DNA from: Burkholderiales bacterium
Lineage (GTDB): Bacteria > Pseudomonadota > Gammaproteobacteria > Burkholderiales > Burkholderiaceae_C
DNA length: 64,000 nucleotides
Direction of reading: 5' to 3'
Assembly: GCA_030604135.1 (NCBI GenBank)
Contig: JAUVWL010000005.1
Span: 124,001-188,000, forward strand
Under the pieces are notes generated by a model, which made no database searches, was not told the DNA's origin, and was given only the letters and a program-made list of their open reading frames with translations. The translations under genes and the position numbers were made by a program. Positions 29,108 to 39,300 of this stretch are shown here, one piece after another; position 1 is the stretch's first letter; every line of letters starts with the position of its first letter.

Positions 29108-30694
29108 ATGAGCCATATCCCCGACACCCCCCTGCTGCCCAACTTTCTGGCAGGTCGCTGGCAAAAAGGCCAGGGCCAGGGCAGCACCCTGTTCGACCCC
29201 GTGCTCGGCACGCCCCTGGTCCGGGTCGACAACACAGGCCTGGATCTCGCCGAGGGTTTTGCCTTCGCCCGCAACTCGGGGGGAGCGGCCTTGCGCGCCA
29301 TGAGCTACGGCCAGCGAGCGGCCATGCTGGGCGAGGTGGTCAAGGTGCTGCAGGCCCACCGCGACGCCTATTACGACATCGCCACCCGCAACTCGGGCAC
29401 GGTCACCAAGGACTCCGCGGTGGACATCGACGGCGGCATCTTCACGCTGGGGTTTTATGCCAAACAGGGCGCGGCTCTGGGCGAAGCCAGCTGTCTGCTG
29501 GACGGCGAGCGCATCCGCATGGGCAAGGATCCGCTGTTCCAGACCCAGCATGTGCTGAAACCCACTCGAGGCGTGGCGCTGTTCATCAATGCGTTCAACT
29601 TCCCGAGCTGGGGTCTTTGGGAAAAGGCGGCCCCTGCCCTGCTGTCGGGCGTGCCGGTCATCGTCAAGCCCGCGACCGCCACCGCCTGGCTGACCCAGCG
29701 CATGGTGGCCGACGTGGTGGAAGCCGGTTTGCTGCCGGCCGGCGCGCTGTCGGTCATCTGCGGCTCGTCAGCCGGCCTGATGGACCAGCTGCAGCCCTTT
29801 GACGTGGTCAGTTTCACCGGCTCGGCCGAGACCGCCCGCCTCATCCGCAGCCACCCGGCGGTGGCACAACGGTCGGTGCGATGCAACATCGAGGCCGACA
29901 GCCTCAACAGCGCCCTGCTCGACCCGGCGGCCACGTCGGACAGCGAGGCATTCAAGCTGCTGGTGGCCGAGGTGGCACGCGAGATGACCGTCAAGAGTGG
30001 CCAGAAGTGCACCGCCATCCGCCGGGTGTTCGTGCCGCGCGCGCTGTACGCTGCCGCTGCAGCGGCGATCGGCGCCCGACTGGCCAAGACCACGGTGGGC
30101 AACCCGCGCAACGAATCGGTGCGCATGGGCGCGCTGGTCAGCCGCGAGCAGTTCCATGGTGTGCTGGCCGGCATTGAACATCTCAAAACCGAGGCCGAGG
30201 TGCTGTACGACGGCGCCGCCGCCGGCCTGGTCGACGCCGACCCGGCCGTGGCTGCCTGCGTGGCGCCGGTGCTGCTGGGCACACCAGACCCCGTGAAGGC
30301 CAATGTCCTGCACGAGATCGAGGTGTTCGGACCGGTCGCCACCCTTATGCCTTACGACAGCGAAAGCCAGGCCTGGGAACTGATCCGCCGTGGCGAAGGC
30401 TCGCTGGTGGCCTCGGTCTACAGCGAAGACGCGGCGTTCATCGCCCGCGCCGCTGCCGAGCTGGCCGACAGCCATGGCCGCGTGCACGCCATCAGCCCCG
30501 ACGTGGCGGCCAGCCAGACCGGCCACGGCAACGTGATGCCCATGAGCCTGCACGGTGGACCCGGCCGCGCCGGTGGTGGCGAAGAGCTGGGCGGACTGCG
30601 CGCGCTGGGTTTCTACCACCGGCGCAGCGCCGTGCAGGCCAGCAGTGTCGCACTGGACGCGCTGGCCGCAACGGGCGTACCGTTCAAGCCCTGA
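29108..30694 (+). CDS. boxD: 3,4-dehydroadipyl-CoA semialdehyde dehydrogenase BoxD
   Basis: A 528-residue aldehyde dehydrogenase related to the N-terminal half of PaaZ. It oxidises the CoA-bound semialdehyde released by BoxC to 3,4-dehydroadipyl-CoA. The catalytic Cys is at residue 301 in SGQKCTAIRR; FINAFNFPSWGLWEKAAPALL and VSFTGSAETARLI form the cofactor-binding part. It is divergent from boxR behind the TGCA array and 43 bp before the benzoate-CoA ligase gene. Context makes BoxD much more likely than a generic aldehyde dehydrogenase. Confidence 0.93.
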   Translation: MSHIPDTPLLPNFLAGRWQKGQGQGSTLFDPVLGTPLVRVDNTGLDLAEGFAFARNSGGAALRAMSYGQRAAMLGEVVKVLQAHRDAYYDIATRNSGTVTKDSAVDIDGGIFTLGFYAKQGAALGEASCLLDGERIRMGKDPLFQTQHVLKPTRGVALFINAFNFPSWGLWEKAAPALLSGVPVIVKPATATAWLTQRMVADVVEAGLLPAGALSVICGSSAGLMDQLQPFDVVSFTGSAETARLIRSHPAVAQRSVRCNIEADSLNSALLDPAATSDSEAFKLLVAEVAREMTVKSGQKCTAIRRVFVPRALYAAAAAAIGARLAKTTVGNPRNESVRMGALVSREQFHGVLAGIEHLKTEAEVLYDGAAAGLVDADPAVAACVAPVLLGTPDPVKANVLHEIEVFGPVATLMPYDSESQAWELIRRGEGSLVASVYSEDAAFIARAAAELADSHGRVHAISPDVAASQTGHGNVMPMSLHGGPGRAGGGEELGGLRALGFYHRRSAVQASSVALDALAATGVPFKP

Positions 30695-30737
30695 AGTCCG
30701 ACCGAGACCCCAGAAGACAAGAGACAGGAGACAAGCC

Positions 30738-32315
<1,578 letters not shown>

Positions 32316-32447
32316 GTTCTTTGAATCTGCCGCCCATCCGACTGCACGCAACACACTCGGGAAAACCCGAACATCCAAGCCTTGCGACTGTTTCGATTCA
32401 TAACGAAACTTCAAGCTTTTTGCTGACCACAGTCAGAGGAACTTCGC

Positions 32448-33578
32448 ATGGTGAGGAAATGGTTGGGTTGGGTGATGCTGACCTTGGCAACGAGCCTGTA
32501 TGCTGGTGATGAAGGCGTCACACCCACCGAAATTCGTCTCGGAGCATCGCAGGTGCTCAGCGGTCCTCTGGGCCCCCAAACGCTGCAATACGGCGAGGGT
32601 GCGCGGCTTCTGTTCGATGCGGTCAATGCGCGCGGCGGCATACACGGTCGGCAGATCAGTTTTGTGACGCTGGACGACGGATTTGACCCGGCCCGCGCGC
32701 TGGAGAACACACGTCGCCTGGTCGAACAGGACAAGGTGTTCATGCTGTTCAACAGCACGGGCACCGCGCAGACAGCAGCCGTGCTGCCTTACCTCGCCGA
32801 GCAGAAGACCATCCTGTTCGGTCCTGTGACGGGCGCCTCGGGGCTGCGCAACACCTTCAACCGCTACGTTTTCCACGTGCGGGCCAGCTACGCCAACGAA
32901 TCCGAGCGCATCGTCTCCCAGCTCAAGCAGATCGGGGTCACACGCGTGGCCTTCTTCTACCCGGACGATGGCCTGGGCAAGGCCCTGCTCGGCGAAGTGC
33001 GTCAGGCCATGTCCCAGCAGGAGATGCCGCCGGCGATCGAGATCAAAGTCGATCCGGCCGCGCCCGACTTTGCCGCGGCCGCAGCCGCAACGGCCGAAGC
33101 CGCGCCGCAGGCCGTGATCGTCGGCACGGCCGGCCTGACCTTTCCCCGCTATGTGGCTGCCGTCCAGGCCACGTCGGCGCGCCCGGTTTTCTATGGCTTT
33201 TCCGTGGCCAGCCTGGATGGGATCAACCGCGAGCTCAAGGACAAGGCCCGTGGCATCGTGCTGGCTCAGATCATGCCCTCGCTGCGCAACACCAGTATTC
33301 CGGTGGTGGTCGAGTACCTGCAGCATCTCAGGGACAAGGACCCCAACGCCGTCCCCTCCGCTTCCCAGTTCGAGGGCTTTGTGCATGCCCGCCTGCTGGT
33401 CGAAGGCCTGCGGCGAACCGGTCGGGACCTGAACACCGAACGCTTCATCTCGACCATGCAGGCCACACGAGAAATTGCGTTCGGCCGTTTTACAGCGCGC
33501 TATGGGCCCGGCTCACACAACGGGTCCAACTATGTGGAGCTGGCCATCATCGATGCCGAGGGGCGTCTGCGTTACTGA
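32448..33578 (+). CDS. Periplasmic binding protein of branched-chain amino-acid/aromatic-acid ABC type (orphan)
   Basis: A 376-residue type I periplasmic binding protein (LivJ-like). It has a short signal peptide (MVRKWLGWVMLTLATSLYA) with predicted cleavage before GDEG, then EIRLGASQVLSGPLGPQ and the two-lobed fold. AGAGGAA lies 9 bases before the ATG. Such proteins bind amino acids or aromatic acids, and the position after the ligase gene suggests benzoate or a relative, but no permease or ATPase genes of a transporter follow. It is either an orphan binding protein using a shared transporter or a sensor component. Confidence 0.8.
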   Translation: MVRKWLGWVMLTLATSLYAGDEGVTPTEIRLGASQVLSGPLGPQTLQYGEGARLLFDAVNARGGIHGRQISFVTLDDGFDPARALENTRRLVEQDKVFMLFNSTGTAQTAAVLPYLAEQKTILFGPVTGASGLRNTFNRYVFHVRASYANESERIVSQLKQIGVTRVAFFYPDDGLGKALLGEVRQAMSQQEMPPAIEIKVDPAAPDFAAAAAATAEAAPQAVIVGTAGLTFPRYVAAVQATSARPVFYGFSVASLDGINRELKDKARGIVLAQIMPSLRNTSIPVVVEYLQHLRDKDPNAVPSASQFEGFVHARLLVEGLRRTGRDLNTERFISTMQATREIAFGRFTARYGPGSHNGSNYVELAIIDAEGRLRY

Positions 33579-33644
33579 TCTCGTTCGGCCCGGCCACCTT
33601 CACACCATGTAAGGTCGGGGCTGAAGGGCCCGGAAAGCACGGAT

Positions 33645-33676
33645 ATGGGCTGGAAACCCCGCCGATATCAGCCCAT
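33645..33676 (+). other. Structured leader upstream of methyltransferase gene
   Basis: ATGGGCTG and CAGCCCAT form an 8-bp stem with a 16-base loop about 90 bp before the methyltransferase start. No riboswitch class was recognised and no T-run follows. Confidence 0.3.
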
Positions 33677-33764
33677 GCAAGTACACGGGCGTTCCTAGAA
33701 TCCGTTCAGGCAGCGAGGCATTCAGCCTCCGCCCCATCTGCGGCCCCGCGCCGAGGAGAAGCGC

Positions 33765-34349
33765 TTGAAACGAGTCCTGAACGTCGGCGGCAACAGCAAG
33801 GCCATTCCACTGCCGGCACCCTACGCCGATTTCGAACACCTGCTGCTGGACATCGACCCGACCGGGCAGCCCGACATCGTGTGCGATGCAAGGCGGCTTG
33901 AGACCCTGCCGGCCGACCAGTTCGAGGCCATCTATTGCTCGCACAACCTGGAGCACTACTACCACCACGATGTGGCCAAAGTGCTGGCGGGTTTCCGCCA
34001 TGTGCTCAAGAGCGGCGGTTTTGCCCACATCCGCGTGCCCGACGTGGGTGCCGTGATGAAGCTGTGTGTCGAGCGCGGCCTGGACGTGGAGGACGTGCTC
34101 TACCAGTCGTCCCTGGGACCGATCACCGTGCTGGATGTGCTCTACGGCTACGGCAAGCAGATCGAAAGCAGTGGTGTCGACTTCTTCGCCCACAAGACGG
34201 GCTTCACGCAGAAGTCGCTCTCGCGCGCCCTGGTGGCGGCCGGGTTCACGCGCATCTATTGCGTGGCCAGCGAACTGGAGGTGACCGCCTGGGCCTTCGA
34301 GGGCACGCCACCAGCCGACATCTGCGCCCGCTTCAATCTGGCACCCTGA
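33765..34349 (+). CDS. Class I SAM-dependent methyltransferase-like protein, TTG start
   Basis: A 194-residue protein of the Methyltransferase_11 type. RVLNVGGNS resembles the glycine-rich SAM loop; FEAIYCSHNLEHYYHHDVAKVLAGFRHVLKSGGFAHIRVPD is the characteristic central block. Translation appears to begin at TTG (33765), preceded by a strong GAGGAG Shine-Dalgarno sequence 9 bases upstream. No ATG in frame gives a complete SAM domain. It converges with the O-GlcNAc-transferase-like gene across a shared terminator. The substrate is unknown; a sugar or glycan is conceivable from the neighbourhood. Confidence 0.75.
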   Translation: MKRVLNVGGNSKAIPLPAPYADFEHLLLDIDPTGQPDIVCDARRLETLPADQFEAIYCSHNLEHYYHHDVAKVLAGFRHVLKSGGFAHIRVPDVGAVMKLCVERGLDVEDVLYQSSLGPITVLDVLYGYGKQIESSGVDFFAHKTGFTQKSLSRALVAAGFTRIYCVASELEVTAWAFEGTPPADICARFNLAP

Positions 34350-34383
34350 TCCGTCGCTGCCAACACGGCAGGCTCCACCCAAA

Positions 34384-34411
34384 AAAAATGCCGGCATCTG
34401 CCGGCATTTTT
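34384..34411. terminator. Bidirectional intrinsic terminator
   Basis: An A-tract, TGCCGG, a 6-base loop, CCGGCA and a T-tract. The stem is flanked by A8 on one side and T5 on the other, so it works in both directions and separates the convergent methyltransferase and glycosyltransferase genes. Confidence 0.85.
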
Positions 34412-34434
34412 CTTGTTTTGACGCACACCTGCGG

Positions 34435-36258
34435 TCAGGGGCGCACGGCAATGCGCTCGACGGCGTCGCCGAAGTCCTTCACGAAGCCCGGCATGTCGAA
34501 CACCGGCGAATGGTCACGGCCATGGGCCAAGCGCTGCTTGAGGTCGGCGTGCAGCGCCGGGTCGGTGGCCACCCGGACAGCCATCGCTTCGTAGTCGGCC
34601 AGCGAGTCGGTGATGAGCTCGTGCAAACCCAGGCCGTTGAGCAGGCTGCCGGCCATGCGCGAGGCAAAGGCCCGCCCCAGTCGGGTCAGCACGGGCAAAC
34701 CCATCCAGAGCGCGTCGTTGGCCGTGGTTCCGGCGTTGAAGGGGTAGGCATCGAGGAACAGGTCGGCTGCCGTGTACCGCGCCAGGTACATGTCGGGGGC
34801 AACGCGTGGCGCGAAGATCAGGCGATCGGTATCGACACCTGCCGACCGGGCACGGGCCGTCATCTGTTGCTGCGCCCACGGGTTGTCCGCCAGCAGCCAC
34901 ATGACACTGTCCGGAACCGCCTTGACGATGCGAAGCCACGCATCGAACATGTCGCCGGTGAATTTGTGGTTGTTGTTGAAGCAGCAGAACACGAAGCCCT
35001 TGCCGGGCAGACCACACTCGGCACGGGTGGGCAGGGCCCCCACGGGACGCAGACGGTCGCTGCACTGGAAGATGTGCGGCAGATACAACGGCTTCTCGGT
35101 GTAGTACGGGGCCTCGATGTCCGGAATCAGGAAGCGGTCGGCCACCACGTAATCGATACCCGGGTGACCGGTCGGCCCAGGGAAACCCAGGTAGGTCATC
35201 TGCACCGGCGCCGGCCGGTGGGCAATGATGTTGGGGCGGGCACCCGAGGTGATGCCCTGCAGGTCGACCAGCACATCGATTTCGTGCTCGCGGATGGTGC
35301 GCGCCGCCGTGGCGTCGTCCATGTCGGCAATCCGCACGTAATGGTCGAACGCGCCCAGCACGCGCTTGCGCAGGGCGGTACCGTCCTCGCGGCTCCAGCA
35401 GAAGCCATACACCTCGAAGCGCTGGCGGTCCAGCAGCTCGAACAGCTGCACGGTCAGCAGAGACACGGCATGCAGGCAGAAGTCCGATGACAGGAAGCCA
35501 ATGCGCAGGCGCGGGTGCTGGTAGCCCCTGACGGGGGCCAGGCGCGGGACACGCAGGTCAACCTTTTCGTTCACGAAACGAACGGCGGCCGCCAGCTGCA
35601 TGCCGGGGTCGTCACTGACCGAGAGCATGGCCAGCGGCGAGGTGCCCTTGAGCATTTCTCCCCGGCTGATACCGGGAATATCGACCAGGGCGGGCCACTT
35701 GCACTGCTTTTGCCGCAGGTGCACCCAGTGCTGGATGACCCCAGGCTGGGCCGGGTCGGCCTGCAGGCTGCGCAGCAACATGGCTTCGGCGCGCTCGAAC
35801 TCGCGCATTTCCTCCAGCACACGCCCCAGGGCGTTGAGCGTCATCAGGTAGATCTCGGGCTGGTGCGCCGCCGTGACCAATGGCTGGTCGAGCATGGATT
35901 GCCAGATGATGACCGCGTGCTCCCGTCGCCCTGCCCGCTCAATGGTGGAGGCCAGGTTGAACCAGGCCTGCGCGAAATCGGGCCGGGTGGTGATGGCCTC
36001 GCGGTAGCGGGCTTCGGCGTCGGCCAGGCGGTTCTGCTGGGTCAGCAAGATGCCCAGGTTGAAAAGCACCACATGGCGCAAGGGTGAATGGGCCACACCC
36101 AGCCACGCTTCGTAGATGCTCGTGGCGGCAGCGGCATCGCCCCGTGCCAGCGCCTGGTCGGCCTGGGCAATGACCTGCATCGCATCGGGGACCGGCGGCA
36201 TGCCCGTGACGGCAGCGGCAGGCTGGGGTCGGATGGCGAGGGCTTCGGACATGTTCAT
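34435..36258 (-). CDS. TPR/SPINDLY-type O-GlcNAc transferase-like protein
   Basis: A 607-residue cytoplasmic protein with N-terminal TPR repeats (about residues 30-190, for example VLFNLGILLTQQNRLADAEARYREAI and AWFNLASTIERAGRREHAV) and a C-terminal GT41 domain. GT41 signatures: LRIGFLSSDFCLHAV, VDLQGITSGARPNIIAHRPAPVQ, YLGFPGPTGHPGIDYVVADRFLIP, FCCFNNNHKFTGDMFDAW and DLFLDAYPFNAGTTANDALWMGLPVLT. It would transfer a sugar from a nucleotide donor to Ser/Thr (or Asn) of proteins. It lies 126 bp downstream of the giant repeat gene on the same strand, so that protein is its obvious candidate substrate. Starts at 36258 and 36252 are equally possible. Confidence 0.85.
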   Translation of the reverse strand: MNMSEALAIRPQPAAAVTGMPPVPDAMQVIAQADQALARGDAAAATSIYEAWLGVAHSPLRHVVLFNLGILLTQQNRLADAEARYREAITTRPDFAQAWFNLASTIERAGRREHAVIIWQSMLDQPLVTAAHQPEIYLMTLNALGRVLEEMREFERAEAMLLRSLQADPAQPGVIQHWVHLRQKQCKWPALVDIPGISRGEMLKGTSPLAMLSVSDDPGMQLAAAVRFVNEKVDLRVPRLAPVRGYQHPRLRIGFLSSDFCLHAVSLLTVQLFELLDRQRFEVYGFCWSREDGTALRKRVLGAFDHYVRIADMDDATAARTIREHEIDVLVDLQGITSGARPNIIAHRPAPVQMTYLGFPGPTGHPGIDYVVADRFLIPDIEAPYYTEKPLYLPHIFQCSDRLRPVGALPTRAECGLPGKGFVFCCFNNNHKFTGDMFDAWLRIVKAVPDSVMWLLADNPWAQQQMTARARSAGVDTDRLIFAPRVAPDMYLARYTAADLFLDAYPFNAGTTANDALWMGLPVLTRLGRAFASRMAGSLLNGLGLHELITDSLADYEAMAVRVATDPALHADLKQRLAHGRDHSPVFDMPGFVKDFGDAVERIAVRP

Positions 36259-36352
36259 GGTCAAATGCTCGGGAGGCAGCCGGATACGGCTGCACATAGC
36301 AGACCATGATAGGCAGCGCTGCGCCGCCCAAGCCCCGGAACAGGGCGGCAAA

Positions 36353-36375
36353 GCAGGGGCTTTTCAGGCCCCTGC
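36353..36375 (-). other. Hairpin between giant repeat gene and glycosyltransferase gene
   Basis: GCAGGGGC/GCCCCTGC, an 8-bp stem with a 7-base loop, followed on the minus strand by only three T residues. It may partly end the 14.4-kb transcript or protect its 3' end while letting some transcription into the glycosyltransferase gene. Confidence 0.5.
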
Positions 36376-36384
36376 CAGCCGTTG

Positions 36385-39300
36385 TCAACCGTCGATCGGC
36401 GTGGTCGTGCTCTGGCCCACCAGCTCCACTTCGACCGGCTCGGGTGCGGGCGCAGGCATCGGCTCGGGTTCGGGTGCCTCAGCGACACCCACATCCGCAG
36501 CTGCATCCGCCTGTCCGGCACCGTCGTCTGCTGTCGCATCGGCCGAATCAAGCGGTTCGTCCTCTTGCGGCAATCCGGCCAGCACGTCCTCTTCCAGCAA
36601 GGATGCGACAGTCCCCTCCTGCTCGACCCGGAACCAGACGTCGGCGATTTCGTTCACCTGGCCGTCGGCGGTTTCGAAGCTGGACGTGAGGCCGACCCAG
36701 TTGCCCTCGTTGAGCGCCGAAGTGGCGCTGGCATTGAGGCGGATGGCCGTGATGCCCACCTGTTCCAGCGTCAGCAGTTCGTCGGCCTGGCTGACGCCAT
36801 CGGAGTTGGCATCGCGCCAGACCAGCAGCCGGGCAAAGTCCAGGTCCTGCAGGTCGATCACGCCGTCGCCGTTGCTGTCAAGCTCGGCCAGCGCGGCGAA
36901 GCCATCCGGTGCCCTGCTGCCGTCGGACAACAGCGTGGCGGTGCCAAACAGCTCGGAGCCATCGTTGATGAGGCCGTCGCCGTTGCGGTCCATGGCCAGC
37001 AGGCCGTCGGTGGGTGCCACCCAGCCGGTTTGCACCGTCTGTCCGGTCCCGTTGATGTCGAACATCACGCCCTGGCTGACGTGCAGGGTCTGGATGCCGT
37101 TGCCATCCAGGTCTAGCACCAGTGGCGATACCGTCAGGGCATCCCGCTGCGGCTGTGTCATGGCTCCAAACTGATCTTCGCTGAAGGCGTCCACCTGGTT
37201 CATGCCAAGGGCGCCAAGCTGCGCCGGCGACAGCTCGGGGATCTGGGTCAGCGTCAGTGCGGCGATCTGCTCGACGCTCAGTGCGGCCATCTGCGAGTTG
37301 GTCAGCGCCTGCAGTTGCAAGTCGGTCAGGAACGGAATGTCCACCGGCTGGATGGCCGCGATCTGCGCTCCACTCAGCGTCGCCAGGTCCGATGCTGCGA
37401 TGGCCGCGATCTGTGCACCCGAGAGGGACACCACCTGTGTGGTGGTCAAGGCCTGGAGCTGGGTGGCCGTCAGCGCCGCCACCTGGGTCGGGCTCAGTGC
37501 CTGCAGGTCGGCCGCCTGGATGACCGCCACCTGGGTCGGCGTCAGGGCCGCCAGGTCTTCGTTTTCCAAGGCCGCGAACTGGGTCGTGGTCAGACCGATC
37601 ACCTGGGCCGTGGTCAATGCCGCCACCTGGGCGGTGGTCAGGGCGACGATCTGGGCCGTGGTCATGACCGCCAGATCCTCCACCTGGATGGCAGCCACCT
37701 GGGCCGTCGTCAGGGCCGCCACCTGGCCTGCCGTCAGATGGGGTATCTGGGTGGCGGTGAGCGAGACGATCTGTTCGGTCGTGAGCGCAGATACCTGGGT
37801 GTTGGTCAGCGCCGCCACCTGGGTGGTGCTCATCAGTGCCAGGTCTTCGCCCTCGATGGCGCGGATCTGGTCAGTGCTCAGCTCGGCGAGGATGCCCGGG
37901 ACGATGGCGGCCAGCTGGGCGGCGCTCATGCCGGTGATCTGCGCTGCGCTCAGACCCGGTGTCTGTTCGGTGGTGAGAGCAGCTACGTGGGCGGTCGTGA
38001 AGGCCGCCACGTCAACCACCTCCATCTGCGCAATCTGGGCAGAGCTCAGCGCAGAAAACTGCCCGCTGGTCATGGCCGCCACCTGGGCCGTGGTCAAGCC
38101 GACCACGGCATTGGTCGAGAGCGCCGCCACATCGGCCGGCTGCATGGCCACCCACTGGCTGACGCTCAGGGCCCCGAGCTGGGCGCTGGTCAGCGCACCG
38201 GCCTGGGTTTCGGTGAGCGCCACGATCTGCGCGGTGGTCAGGGCGGCAATGTCAGCCGTCTCGATGGCCACGATCTGCTCTGTCTCAAGCACCGCGATGT
38301 CGGCGGTCTGCATCGACGCCCACTGGGCGGTGGTCAAGGCCACGATCTGTGCCGTGGTGAGCAGGGGAATCTGGTTCACGGTGAGGGCCTGGATCTGGGC
38401 CGTCGTCAGCGCCGCCACGGCCGCTGTGGTCAGCACCGGCAGCTGCCCCGACGTCAGCGCCGCCACCTGGGTGGTCGTCAGTGCCGCCGCCTGCTGCGAG
38501 GTCAGGGCCTGGATGGCGGTGGTGCTGAGTTCCTCCAGATCTTCGATCTCGAGCGCTGCCACCTGGGCCGGGGTCAGCGCGGCCAGTTGCGGAGCACTGA
38601 TGGCGCCAGCCTGACCCACGGTCAGGGCCACGATCTGGGCTGTGGTCAGCGCCGCCAGCTGGGCGCCGCTGAGCAGGCTGAACTGCTCCGTCAGCAGAGC
38701 CTGCAGGTCATCGGTCGCGAGGGCCTGCATCTGCGCCGTGGTCAGGGCCTGCACCTGGGCATCGGTCAGCCAGGGAACCTGGGTAACCGTCAGGGCCTGG
38801 ATCTGGCCGGCGGTCAGGTGCATAAAGTCCTGGGTCTGGATCGCCTGCAACTGGGCTTCCTCCAGCAAGGCGATGTTGGCTGTCGACAGCGCCGGGATCT
38901 GGGCCGTGGTCAGGGCCTCGAGCTGGACCGGAGTCAGGTCGCTGATCTGGTCGGTGGTGATGGCCGCCACCTGGGCGGTGGTCAGCGCCGCGATCTGGGC
39001 AGTGGTCAGCACAGGTATCTGGTCGCTGGTCAGAGCGGCCAGATCGACCGTCTCCAGGGCGCGGATCTGCGACGTGGTGAGGGCGGCCACCTGGGTTGTG
39101 GTCAGGGCCGCGACCTGGGTGGTGGTCAGGGCCACAACCTGGGCCGTGGTCAGGGCGGCAATGTCGTTACCCAGTGCACGGATCTGCGCCGCACTGAAGT
39201 CATCCAGATCGGCTGGTTCAATGGCGGCCACCTGTTCTGCCGTCAGCGCCCCGATCTGTCCCAGGGTCAGGTTGGTCAGCTGGGCAGAACTCAGCGCCAC

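Noticed and set aside
32355-32370. CTCGGG-AAAA-CCCGA hairpin as terminator of the benzoate-CoA ligase operon
   Set aside because: The stem is short and no T-run follows, so it is not a convincing intrinsic terminator.
33600-33764. A SAM- or SAH-type riboswitch upstream of the methyltransferase gene
   Set aside because: The leader is structured but I could not match the conserved core of any known class, so only an unassigned hairpin is reported.
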